Assembly: GCA_964371075.1 (NCBI GenBank)
Contig: CAYJKN010000002.1
Span: 682,001 to 746,000 of the forward strand
Source of the DNA: UTCHB3 sp964371075
GTDB taxonomy: Bacteria; Bacteroidota; Ignavibacteria; Ignavibacteriales; Ignavibacteriaceae
DNA length: 64,000 bases
Reading direction: 5' to 3'
Numbering within the stretch: the stretch's first letter is position 1; each line of letters starts with the position of its first letter. Of this stretch, positions 26,390 to 35,461 are shown one piece after another. The position numbers were made by a program, and so were the translations under genes. Under the pieces are notes generated by a model. That model saw only the letters and a list, made by a program, of their open reading frames with translations, was not told the DNA's origin and did not search any database.

Positions 26390-28825
26390 TTACTTCATCA
26401 AAACCATTTTAATCGTAAGTGATTTTGTTCTGCCGGAGATTGTATTTGTGCACAAGATCTGACAGAAATACATTCCCGAAGATTCAGTACCCATCTCAAA
26501 ATCCTGTTCAAAATAACCATGACTTAGAATCCCTCTATCAATTTCTTTCACCTGTTCTCCCATTGCATTGAACACTCTGATCACAACCTTATTTTCTTCA
26601 GGAAGAGAAAATGTCACCTTAGTTGAAGGGTTAAAAGGGTTTGGGTAATTCTGTTGTATTGAATAATTCTCAGGTACCTCACCCAACAATACTTCCACTT
26701 CGTTGGAGTATTCAAATTCACCGTTATAATCGATCTGTTTCAGTCGATAATAAAGAATGGCGGGTGCTTTTGGTTCATAATCGTCATAGCCGTAGAAAAT
26801 CTTGCGGGTTGAAGTTCCTGAACCTTTTGAGAAAGCAATTTTCTTCCAATCACCATTTCGGTATTTTCTTTCGATTTCAAAGCCCATGTTGTTGGTCTCG
26901 GTTTCGGTAGTCCATTGAAGAACCACTTTATTGCCAAATGGAAGAGCCGAGAACAATGAGAGTTCAACAGGTGTGTTGCCACGGTTATAAGTGACCCAAA
27001 TTCCCGGTAGTCCATAGAAATTCATTGCTACCCCATCAAGGTGATCAAACATATAAATATTATAAAAGGAATTTCCAATGAGTCCTTTTGTATCGTTCTC
27101 CTTCCATGACAAACCTCCATCATAAGTTGAAAAAAGTTTGTTCCCTGGCAAGTAGTAGCTGAGTGAATCGAAACAATAGATATAAGAAGCCTGAGTCAGA
27201 CCGGGGAAAGTCACTTCTTCGAAGGTGATTCCTGCATTTCGCGTCCGATAAATTTTCTGATTACTGCCAACAATGAACCCATTTTTTCCATCGTAGAAAC
27301 TGGAATGTTTAAGGGTGATACCAGACACCCCCACAGGCGTCCATGAAGTGCCAAAGTCAGTGGTTCTGAAGAGATCGTTGCTCAAAACAAATCCTGTTCC
27401 ATCGGCGAACATATTAATGCATTTATATGGATTTGTGGTGTTACTTAACTTTGTGCTCCAAGTCTGACCATTGTCAGTGCTTAGTCGAAGCTCTCTAAGT
27501 GTTCCGACCACAATATTACCGTTCAGGGCAACCTTTATCTCCTGGATGCTAGAACTGAAAGTGGGACCAAGAGGTTGAAAAACCTTGCACGAGATATCTG
27601 ACTTATATATCTGGTCGACCGATGAGATCAATACTAACGAGTCACTTGCGATCTCAACCACCATCCCGGCAACATCAGGGAAATATTCAGTCTTCCAATT
27701 TCTTCCTTTATCTGTCGATACATAAAGTTTGGACTTAGTGCTCCCGGGATTATAGGTTCCAATCACAATCGAACCGGGATTCATGGCATCAAAACCACGG
27801 TGATCGAGTACTATATTCTCCAACCGCAAATCCCATGGCTCAACAATGTTTTGCCCTGATGCAACAAACACTGACCCTGACCCTGACACATAGACCTTGT
27901 TCTCTAATACTTTCATATCATTGTATTTGTAAGAGCGTGCCGGCGGGTGGCCCCCACTCCAATTCACTCCCTTGTCGGTGGTGTAGATTACACCACTGCC
28001 ATAAGTTAGAATAGAAATGGCTGTATTCTCATCGAGGAAACATAAATCAGAGGGGACTCCTCTTAAATAAGATCCGGAAAAGTCTTGCACATTCCAGCTA
28101 ACCCCTCTATCAGTTGAAAATGCCATATGTGGAGCATAATCGAAGAAATAGGGTGGGATCGGCACTTGTTTTGAACCACCAACTACAATAATGCTGTCTG
28201 AAATTATGTCCATCGACCAGGCATTGTCGAGACCCGGTGGTAAACTGACTTGAGTGAAACTGTTTCCACCATTTGTAGTGTGCCGTAATTGTTCACCAAA
28301 CAACCATCCTTCTTGTTGGTTTATGAATTCGAAACGATTGACGGCATAATAAGTTGAGTCAATTACAACCCAGTTTAGTCCTCCATCTGAAGTTTTAACC
28401 ATCATATCGTAGGCTCCAACTTTAGGGTATAACAGTGCGTATCCAAATTTTGCATCGAAAAATTGCATGTGTCCGACACTGGAGCACCAAGGAGGAAGAG
28501 GTGCCTCAATCCATGTCAAACCACCATCGAAAGTTTTGTAGATTGGTGCAGGGCTACCTGTACCAATAAAAAATGTATCTTTATCGATGAATGAAGCTTC
28601 TTTCGCATAAGTTACAGGAGTCTTAGCAACCAAAGACCAGGTTCTCCCACCATCACTGCTCCGTATGACTGCAGATGAGTCACCGTGATAAACAGCTGTT
28701 ATGTTTAGTGAGTCTGTCAAGTGAAAAGCTGTGATTTCTCCACTAAATGGATATATCTTAGCTTCCTCCCACTGGGAAAACAATAGAGAATTAAACACTA
28801 AAAGTATGATAAACAATCTTTTCAT
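26390..28825 (-). CDS. Family A secreted beta-propeller protein, copy A3
   Basis: 811 residues, signal peptide ending NSLLFSQWEE. The start is well supported: AAGGAA lies 7 nt before the ATG. Head with Asp-box repeats (SSDGGRTW, KTFDGGLTW, KTSDGGLNW, STDRGVSW, TTDKGVNW, STDKGRNW, STDNGQTW). The same 198-residue tail with the substitution CQILCTN and SLTIKM. Downstream of B2 with the conserved hairpin between them, and 25 nt upstream of A2. It is the middle member of a B2-A3-A2 run. Confidence 0.85.
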   Translation of the reverse strand: MKRLFIILLVFNSLLFSQWEEAKIYPFSGEITAFHLTDSLNITAVYHGDSSAVIRSSDGGRTWSLVAKTPVTYAKEASFIDKDTFFIGTGSPAPIYKTFDGGLTWIEAPLPPWCSSVGHMQFFDAKFGYALLYPKVGAYDMMVKTSDGGLNWVVIDSTYYAVNRFEFINQQEGWLFGEQLRHTTNGGNSFTQVSLPPGLDNAWSMDIISDSIIVVGGSKQVPIPPYFFDYAPHMAFSTDRGVSWNVQDFSGSYLRGVPSDLCFLDENTAISILTYGSGVIYTTDKGVNWSGGHPPARSYKYNDMKVLENKVYVSGSGSVFVASGQNIVEPWDLRLENIVLDHRGFDAMNPGSIVIGTYNPGSTKSKLYVSTDKGRNWKTEYFPDVAGMVVEIASDSLVLISSVDQIYKSDISCKVFQPLGPTFSSSIQEIKVALNGNIVVGTLRELRLSTDNGQTWSTKLSNTTNPYKCINMFADGTGFVLSNDLFRTTDFGTSWTPVGVSGITLKHSSFYDGKNGFIVGSNQKIYRTRNAGITFEEVTFPGLTQASYIYCFDSLSYYLPGNKLFSTYDGGLSWKENDTKGLIGNSFYNIYMFDHLDGVAMNFYGLPGIWVTYNRGNTPVELSLFSALPFGNKVVLQWTTETETNNMGFEIERKYRNGDWKKIAFSKGSGTSTRKIFYGYDDYEPKAPAILYYRLKQIDYNGEFEYSNEVEVLLGEVPENYSIQQNYPNPFNPSTKVTFSLPEENKVVIRVFNAMGEQVKEIDRGILSHGYFEQDFEMGTESSGMYFCQILCTNTISGRTKSLTIKMVLMK

Positions 28826-28866
28826 AATGATTTCCTTCTTTTACTCCCAAAAAAAGTTTTCTTTAA

Positions 28867-28894
28867 CCTGATAAAAAACAGTTAGTTTTATCAG
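28867..28894 (-). promoter_or_regulatory. Conserved B-A intergenic hairpin (second copy)
   Basis: CTGATA/TATCAG stem at the same place relative to the B2 stop and the A3 start as in the B1-A1 and B3-A5 junctions. One outer pair of the stem is lost here (CC opposite GA). Confidence 0.5.
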
Positions 28895-28898
28895 AAGG

Positions 28899-30188
28899 CT
28901 ATTTGGTTACCAATATTTTTATATGCTCAGTACTGGATTTGGTTGTCAATCTGAAGACATACACACCGGAAGTAAGCCCCGCTGTAACAAATTTTATTGA
29001 ATTTTCTCCTGCTGGTAAAACTCCCTCAACAATTTTGGCTACATCTCTGCCCAAGATATCATAAACTGTCCCATCGGCATAACCGGCCGTGGGCATATTA
29101 AACCGGATTGTGACAGAACTTCTCCCGGAATTGTTATTTATTGAAACGGGATTTGGAAAAGCTTCCAAATCGATCGAAGCTGGAATTTGGGGACTGGCTG
29201 GCCTTGATAGAAGACTTGAGTCACAGCTTAATGTATTGTAGCCGGTTGAAGTAGGATGGTAAACCAATTTGGGTCTGTAAAATTTATCGCGCAGAGTAAA
29301 TCTGTACTTAAACTTGTAGCCGGCTTTCATTTTCAGGCTGTCGAGTTGCAGAGAGAATGTTGTGGTCGGGGTTGAAGCGGCTACTCCTTTTTCAACTGTA
29401 GCAGTAGAATCGATCCCGTTTGTGTAAAAGTATTTTATCAAAAGTGAATCATTAAAATTCATTCCGGGGATATATTGTGAGAGGAGACTGTTCATATCAT
29501 GATTGGTATTGACATTAAATGTGTTGAGGAAAACTTTTGTAGTCGTTTCGGTAGTATAGGAGATTTTTGGTGCCCAGGTTTCAGCTTTGTAGATCGTATC
29601 GCCATTTTTATTGAAACGAATTTGATCAAATGAAGACCAGGAGTGACTTGAAGACCCATAGTATGAAACTGAAAAGCCTGAATGTTTTTCTACAAAACCG
29701 CGACTCCTTTGAACCCAATATGTTGTTGACGAGCTACCCATAGGGTTACTCTCTGTATAAGTATAATATCTTGCCCCATCAGTTCCACCCACAAAAATTT
29801 GAACAGGAGTTGTTCCCAACAAATATCCGGTAAAAGTACCCTGAGGGGGGATGTTAAAATCTAACATCATATACTTGTTACCATCTTTGAGAAAGTATAA
29901 CTTATTATTTGCTTCATCCATTCCGAGAAAAGAAGTTGGGGCGATGAAATAACCCCGGTAGAATTTAATACCATCATGGACCACCATGGAATCTACTGAT
30001 GCTTCATACAAAGATTTTTCGGTTGTTATAATTGCACCCACCCTGGATTCAGATGTCTGGATGTACTTATCCTTATCCTGAAGGCTCATCACAAAAAATG
30101 GTGTGGTTTGAGCATAAATGTTCAAAAAGGGAACCAGCATTAATGTGAATATGCTGATTAACAGGCGGAGATAAATTACTTTTTTCAT
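28899..30188 (-). CDS. Family B secreted protein, copy B2 (T9SS-sorted)
   Basis: 429 residues; signal peptide ending LNIYAQTTPFFVMS. It shares with B1 the landmarks FLGMDEANNKLYFLKDGNKYMMLDFNIPP (first part), RFNKNGDTIY and YRFTLRDKFYRPKL, and the sorting tail (AFPNPVSINNNSGRSS ... HIKILVTK). The region between about residues 30 and 200 is the most divergent part. It is placed upstream of A3 and separated from A4 by the MITE-like spacer S2. Function unknown. Confidence 0.82.
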   Translation of the reverse strand: MKKVIYLRLLISIFTLMLVPFLNIYAQTTPFFVMSLQDKDKYIQTSESRVGAIITTEKSLYEASVDSMVVHDGIKFYRGYFIAPTSFLGMDEANNKLYFLKDGNKYMMLDFNIPPQGTFTGYLLGTTPVQIFVGGTDGARYYTYTESNPMGSSSTTYWVQRSRGFVEKHSGFSVSYYGSSSHSWSSFDQIRFNKNGDTIYKAETWAPKISYTTETTTKVFLNTFNVNTNHDMNSLLSQYIPGMNFNDSLLIKYFYTNGIDSTATVEKGVAASTPTTTFSLQLDSLKMKAGYKFKYRFTLRDKFYRPKLVYHPTSTGYNTLSCDSSLLSRPASPQIPASIDLEAFPNPVSINNNSGRSSVTIRFNMPTAGYADGTVYDILGRDVAKIVEGVLPAGENSIKFVTAGLTSGVYVFRLTTKSSTEHIKILVTK

Positions 30189-30228
30189 TTTATACTTTTA
30201 TTTTTCATTTTATCAAATACACATCTTT

Positions 30229-30395
30229 TAAAACCACAGAGCACGCAGAGTTCACAGAGGGATTTTATGGAGTTTTAACCGAAGGAAACATTTGGATGAT
30301 GACCAATGTTTCGTTTTTTGAATAAATCCGGTATGACCAATTAGTCTCAAAATTCTCAACTCTTTCTTCGTGTGCTCTGTGAGCTCTGTGGTTTA
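30229..30395. repeat. MITE-like spacer S2 with CCACAGAGCAC terminal inverted repeats
   Basis: Close match to spacer S1 (shared AGTTTTAACCG and GGAAACATTTGGATGATGACC) with the same inverted ends. The right end has an additional GAGCTCTGTGG unit. No coding frame. Confidence 0.6.
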
Positions 30396-30403
30396 TTGCT
30401 TCT

Positions 30404-32848
30404 TTATTTCATCAAAACCATTTTAACCGTAAGCGATTTTGTTCTGCCGGAGATTGTATTTGTGCACAAAACCTGACAGAAATACATTCCCGAGGATTCG
30501 TTACCCATCTCAAAATCTTGTTCAAAATAGCCATGACTGAGAACCCCTCTATCAATTTCCTTTATCTGTTCTCCCATTGCATTGAACACTCGAATCACAA
30601 CTTTGTTCTCTTCAGGGAGTGAAAATGTTACCTTTGTTGATGGATTAAAGGGGTTAGGGTAGTTCTGTTGTATTGAATAATTCTCGGGTATTTCACCCAA
30701 TAACACTTCGACTTCATTCGAGTATTCAAATTCACCGTTGTAATCGATTTGTTTTAATCGATAATAAAGGATTGCGGGAGCTTTTGGCTCGTAGTCATCA
30801 TAACCGTAGAATATCTTGCGGGTTGATGTACCTGATCCTTTTGAGAAGGCAATTTTCTTCCACTCACCATTCCTGTATTTTCTTTCGATCTCAAAACCCA
30901 TGTTATTGGTCTCGGTTTCGGTTGTCCATTGAAGAACCACTTTGTTTCCAAATGGAAGAGCCGAGAATAATGAGAGCTCAACAGGTGTGTTGCCTCGGTT
31001 GTGGGTTTTCCAGACACCTTTATCTTTCATAATCATAATACCATCAAAGTGATCAAACATATACATATCCAAAATCCCCAAGGTACTGGAAAGTGGAATC
31101 TGGAACTGGTTTTGTTTCCATATCCAACCTCCATCATATGTTGAGAGAATACTATTCCCACACAAAAATATATTCAGTGAGTCAAAACAGAAAACATTAT
31201 TCGGAAAGGATAAACCTTCCAGGGTGATCGGGTAAAAACTTACTCCACCATCTGTTGTGCGATGAAGAGAGTGAGTATATGGATAGCATATAAATCCATT
31301 GTTACGATCATAGAAGTCGAATTTATAAATTGAAAATTGTGAAAACCCAAGTTTGGTCCAAGTGTTTCCGTTATCGGTAGTTTTGTATAATGAGCCAGTA
31401 TTCAAAAAACCGTAACCATCAGGAAGCATCTTGACACTGCTGATATTTTGAGTACTTGTGAATTTAGTTTGCCATGTTAAACCGTCATCGTTACTGTACA
31501 GCAAATTCTTGGTTTTGATTAGCCACAAATCTCCATTAGGAGTCACTTCGAGTTCATCGTCAGAGATTGCAGTACTACTAACCAAAGATATGTTTGAGAG
31601 TGAGAGATCACTTCGATACAGCCCTTCAGAGACAATGAAGAATAAGATTGAGTCTCTTGAAATCTCCATATCAAAAATGCGGCTCCAAGGAGTGGTTTTT
31701 TTTACCCAATTGTTGCCCCTGTCGTTGGAGATGTAAACATTGCCGGGTTTTGTTGAACCGGCGTAAGTTCCAATAGCCACATAACCGGATTTAAGGAAAG
31801 CTCCTGCTTCTGGAATTTCATACTCACCTTTAAATCGCAATTCCCACGGGTCAGCCGGGTGGTTACTCGATGCGAGAAAAGCAGCGCCTTGGCCTCCGAC
31901 ATAAACTTTTTTGTTAATAGTCTTCATATCTGAATATATATAAGTATCAACAGCTCCCGTTCCTTTGTTCCATGTTACCCCCCGATCTGTCGTATATAAT
32001 AAACCGTATCCCATTTCAGAATTCAATGAGCTCTTTAGGGTTGTGATAGCTGTATTTTCATCAAGTAATCTAATGTTGTTTGCTTCACCATCAATATCAT
32101 TCGGATTAAAATCCTTTACTCTCCATGACACTCCACGATTAGTCGAAAATGCAACGATGGGTACCTGATATGTAATATGCTGATAAGTTACATAATTCGA
32201 TCCTCCCACTGCAATGATACTGTCGTTGACAATATCAATTGAACTTGGGTTGAAGAAATTACTTGGAAGATATACTTTTATGAATGTATTTCCACCGTTA
32301 GTAGTATGATATAAATTAGAACCAAACAACCAACCTTCATTTTCATTTTTGAAACGGAAACCAGATACATCGTTTCGGGCAGAGTCGGAAGGCGACCAGG
32401 TTATGCCACCATCAGTCGTTTTAATCAGAATATGTTTAGTTGTGGTAACTCGCGCCATTGCATAAGCGGTGTTGGTGTCGATGAATTGGAATTTTCGAAT
32501 ATTTGAATATACTTCGGGAAAAACAATTTCTGTCCAATTGGCACCACCATCTGTGGTTTTGAGGTTAACCTCAGGAGAAAAACTGTTAATGAATAAAACC
32601 CGTTCATTCAAAATATCGATCGCATCAATATAATTGACAGGTATATTACTTGTTTTTACCCAATTTCTTCCACCATCACTACTTTTAATTACAGAACAAA
32701 AATCTCCCTCAATTACCGCCACTATGTTCAAAGAATCAATCATGTGAAATTGAGCTATTCTTCCATTTAAGGGAAGAAAATCTAACTTTTCCCACTGTGA
32801 AAACAACAAGGAATTTATTACAAATAGTAAAATTATCAATTGTTTCAT
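30404..32848 (-). CDS. Family A secreted beta-propeller protein, copy A4
   Basis: 814 residues, signal peptide ending NSLLFSQWEK. Head with Asp-box repeats (SSDGGRNW, KTTDGGANW, KTTDGGITW, HTTNGGNTF, STNRGVSW, TTDRGVTW, SNDRGNNW, SNDDGLTW, KTTDNGNTW, RTTDGGVSF). In parts it is closer to A5 than to A1-A3 (for example EYEIPEAGAFLKSGYVAIG against EYQTPTAGIFHKPAYAALG). Tail identical in length to the others, with EIPENYS and MGNESSG as private changes. It follows A5 after a 105-nt gap. Confidence 0.85.
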   Translation of the reverse strand: MKQLIILLFVINSLLFSQWEKLDFLPLNGRIAQFHMIDSLNIVAVIEGDFCSVIKSSDGGRNWVKTSNIPVNYIDAIDILNERVLFINSFSPEVNLKTTDGGANWTEIVFPEVYSNIRKFQFIDTNTAYAMARVTTTKHILIKTTDGGITWSPSDSARNDVSGFRFKNENEGWLFGSNLYHTTNGGNTFIKVYLPSNFFNPSSIDIVNDSIIAVGGSNYVTYQHITYQVPIVAFSTNRGVSWRVKDFNPNDIDGEANNIRLLDENTAITTLKSSLNSEMGYGLLYTTDRGVTWNKGTGAVDTYIYSDMKTINKKVYVGGQGAAFLASSNHPADPWELRFKGEYEIPEAGAFLKSGYVAIGTYAGSTKPGNVYISNDRGNNWVKKTTPWSRIFDMEISRDSILFFIVSEGLYRSDLSLSNISLVSSTAISDDELEVTPNGDLWLIKTKNLLYSNDDGLTWQTKFTSTQNISSVKMLPDGYGFLNTGSLYKTTDNGNTWTKLGFSQFSIYKFDFYDRNNGFICYPYTHSLHRTTDGGVSFYPITLEGLSFPNNVFCFDSLNIFLCGNSILSTYDGGWIWKQNQFQIPLSSTLGILDMYMFDHFDGIMIMKDKGVWKTHNRGNTPVELSLFSALPFGNKVVLQWTTETETNNMGFEIERKYRNGEWKKIAFSKGSGTSTRKIFYGYDDYEPKAPAILYYRLKQIDYNGEFEYSNEVEVLLGEIPENYSIQQNYPNPFNPSTKVTFSLPEENKVVIRVFNAMGEQIKEIDRGVLSHGYFEQDFEMGNESSGMYFCQVLCTNTISGRTKSLTVKMVLMK

Positions 32849-32923
32849 TTTAATCTCTTTTTTAATTCCAATATTTCATGAATAATAAGCCCACGTATTC
32901 CAAGGGTGAGTTCAAATTCTGAA

Positions 32924-32955
32924 CTACTCAAGTACTCAAGTTTCTCAGGTACTCT
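32924..32955. repeat. Imperfect 8-nt tandem repeat at the A5 stop codon
   Basis: Units CTACTCAA, GTACTCAA, GTTTCTCA and GGTACTCT in register, running into the stop codon of the minus-strand gene that ends at 32954. Confidence 0.6.
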
Positions 32956-35389
32956 ACTTCATAAGTACCATTTTAACCGTTAGTGATTTTGTTCTGCCGG
33001 AGATTGTATTTGTGCACAAAACCTGACAGAAATACATCCCCGAAGATTCAGTACCCATTTCAAAATCCTGTTCAAAATAGCCATGACTGAGAACCCCTCT
33101 ATCAATTTCTTTCACCTGTTCTCCCATTGAATTGAAGACTTTGATTACTACTTTGTTCTCTTCGGGAAGTGAAAATGTAACCTTAGTCGAAGGATTAAAG
33201 GGATTTGGGTAGTTCTGTTGAATTGCATAATTCTCGGGTACCTCACCCAACAACACTTCCACTTCATTAGAGTATTCAAATTCACCGTTATAATCAATCT
33301 GTTTTAATCGATAATAAAGGATTGCGGGTGCTTTTGGTTCATAATCATCATAACCGTAGAAAATCTTACGAGTGGAGGTGCCGGAACCTTTTGAGAAAGC
33401 GATTTTTTTCCAATCGCCATACTTGTATTTTCTTTCGATCTCAAAACCCATGTTGTTGGTTTCGGTTTCGGTTGTCCATTGAAGAACTACTTTGTTTCCG
33501 AAAGGGAGAGCGGAGAATAATGAGAGTTCAACCGGTGTGTTTCCTCGGTTGGAAGTGATCCAGATATTTTTTGTACTCCCGAAGTAGGCGCCATCTAAAA
33601 AGTCATACATCATCAGATACCCTGACCCCGCCGGTCTGCCGGAAAGACCCCGGAACTCGTTAATTTTCCACTGTCTACCTCCATCATAAGTGGAGTATAA
33701 CTGGTTACCACCCACAAACATATTCAGACTGTCCAGTGCTGCCACGGTACCATAATTTGTATTTCCCTCGAAAAAGAGGGGTTGAAAACTCAGCCCTCCG
33801 TCGGTGGTACGGTGAATTTTATTATATAAGTTGAAAATCAATCCATTGTTACGATCGGAAAAATCAAAACCGGAAAGAGTGTACTCTGAAAAGCCCAATT
33901 TGGTCCATGTATTTCCGTGATCAGTGGTTTTGTAAAGAGACCCGGCGTTAGCGAAACCACAGCCATCACCGAACATCTTGATCTTCCAGAAGTTTCCGTT
34001 AGGAAGTGAGTATTTTGTAACCCAGTTCAACCCACCGTCGCTACTTCGGAGAATATCCCCGCCAGAGCAAAGCCAGAGTTCGCCATTCGGCAACGCTTCA
34101 AGATCCTGGCAGAGCGGGAGATTACTGATAAGAGAGAAGACGGACCCTGAAAGATCACTCTTGTACAGCCCGTCACTCGAGAGAACTAACAAGACTGAAT
34201 CACGATCAACTTCCATATCCCGCAGATACTGCCAGGGTGCAGGTTTCGCGGTCCAGTTGTGTCCCCGATCGGTTGAAAAATAAAACTTTGCCGGTTTCTC
34301 AGGTCCGGGTGAGGAACCCAGTGCGGCATAGGCAGGCTTGTGAAAAATTCCCGCGGTTGGAGTCTGATATTCACCGTCAAACCTTGTGTCCCATACTCCT
34401 GCCGGGGGATCCTCGCAAGCCATGAAGACAGATCCCACACCTCCGATGAATACCTTACCATCGAGAATATGCATATCATTAAACTCAAATCCTCTTGTTA
34501 GACCGGTACCCGGATTCCAGTTCACACCAAAATCGGTTGTGTAAACCACTCCCCGAGCTTCACCCAGCGTTGTAATTGCCGTGTTCTGATTGAGCAGTTG
34601 GATATTATCAGCTTTGCCCCAGATATCGTCGGTTTGAAAATCTTTTACCCGCCAGGTGGCTCCGTTATTTGTGGAAAAGGCTACAAGCGGAACCGGGAGA
34701 TGTATGTACGGCGAAATATCTACGATTTTGTAAGCTCCAACTACTATTACACCGTTATCATTTACATCAATTGAAACAGGGGTCTTAAAATTCGATGGAA
34801 GGGTTACCTCGGAAAATGTGATTCCACCATCGGTTGTGTGGAATAATCCCCTCCCGAACAACCAACCTGTGTTTCTGTCGAGGAATTTTATTCTGACAGG
34901 TTCATATCTGATCGAATCAAGAGCGGACCATGAGACCCCACGGTTGGTGGTAATTAACAATCTGCCTTGTCTCATTCCTCCGACGTCTAAATCCGCGAGG
35001 GCAAAAGCATTAATGCTGTCTATGAACTGAAAATCGTGGAAGTATTGGTAGCCAAGAGGAAAGGGGATATTAGTCCAGGAATAGCCCCCGTCCGTTGATA
35101 GCTTGTTGATAATGGGATAGCTCCCGGTGACGAAAATCAGGGAGTCATTGTAAAATTTGATTAAAGCAATATAACTCAGTGGTATTCGGTTTGTGATCGC
35201 CCAATTTCTGCCGCCATCAATACTTTTTATAACAAAACAAGAATCACCCTCAAATGCAGCGGTTACATTTAAGGAATCGTCCATGTGGAATCCGGCGATT
35301 CTGCCATTAAATGGCGTTACATCTACCGGCTCCCACTGTGAAAACATCAGGGAATTAAACACTAAAAGTGTGATAAACAATCTTTTCAT
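32954..35389 (-). CDS. Family A secreted beta-propeller protein, copy A5
   Basis: 811 residues from the ATG at 35389; upstream in-frame ATGs exist but this one matches the start of A1 and A3. Signal peptide ending NSLMFSQWEP. Head with Asp-box repeats (SIDGGRNW, STDGGYSW, TTNRGVSW, HTTDGGITF, STNNGATW, STDRGHNW, SSDGGLNW, KTTDHGNTW, RTTDGGLSF). More G+C-rich in the head than its neighbours (note the 33990-34620 segment), suggesting separate origin of the head. Tail of 198 residues with ENYAIQ and VFNSMGEQ as private changes. It is encoded downstream of B3 with the conserved hairpin between. Confidence 0.85.
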   Translation of the reverse strand: MKRLFITLLVFNSLMFSQWEPVDVTPFNGRIAGFHMDDSLNVTAAFEGDSCFVIKSIDGGRNWAITNRIPLSYIALIKFYNDSLIFVTGSYPIINKLSTDGGYSWTNIPFPLGYQYFHDFQFIDSINAFALADLDVGGMRQGRLLITTNRGVSWSALDSIRYEPVRIKFLDRNTGWLFGRGLFHTTDGGITFSEVTLPSNFKTPVSIDVNDNGVIVVGAYKIVDISPYIHLPVPLVAFSTNNGATWRVKDFQTDDIWGKADNIQLLNQNTAITTLGEARGVVYTTDFGVNWNPGTGLTRGFEFNDMHILDGKVFIGGVGSVFMACEDPPAGVWDTRFDGEYQTPTAGIFHKPAYAALGSSPGPEKPAKFYFSTDRGHNWTAKPAPWQYLRDMEVDRDSVLLVLSSDGLYKSDLSGSVFSLISNLPLCQDLEALPNGELWLCSGGDILRSSDGGLNWVTKYSLPNGNFWKIKMFGDGCGFANAGSLYKTTDHGNTWTKLGFSEYTLSGFDFSDRNNGLIFNLYNKIHRTTDGGLSFQPLFFEGNTNYGTVAALDSLNMFVGGNQLYSTYDGGRQWKINEFRGLSGRPAGSGYLMMYDFLDGAYFGSTKNIWITSNRGNTPVELSLFSALPFGNKVVLQWTTETETNNMGFEIERKYKYGDWKKIAFSKGSGTSTRKIFYGYDDYEPKAPAILYYRLKQIDYNGEFEYSNEVEVLLGEVPENYAIQQNYPNPFNPSTKVTFSLPEENKVVIKVFNSMGEQVKEIDRGVLSHGYFEQDFEMGTESSGMYFCQVLCTNTISGRTKSLTVKMVLMK

Positions 35390-35429
35390 AATGATTTCCA
35401 TTTTTTCTCCCAAAATAAATTTTCTTTAA

Positions 35430-35458
35430 CCTGATAAATAACAGTTGGTTCTATCAGG
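35430..35458 (-). promoter_or_regulatory. Conserved B-A intergenic hairpin (third copy)
   Basis: Perfect CCTGATA/TATCAGG inverted repeat with a 15-nt loop, directly after the B3 stop codon, as at the B1-A1 junction. Confidence 0.6.
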
Positions 35459-35461
35459 AGA

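Noticed and set aside
32881..32953. GTTCAAATTC considered as a tRNA T-arm
   Set aside because: No matching acceptor, D or anticodon arms could be folded around it; it belongs to an 8-nt repeat region.
20182..33558. Plus-strand frames of 70-120 codons at the 3' ends of all family A genes (20182, 24177, 26641, 30673, 33322)
   Set aside because: They recur only because the minus-strand tail is conserved. They lie fully inside real genes, have no SD, and their translated sequences look like low-quality antisense protein.
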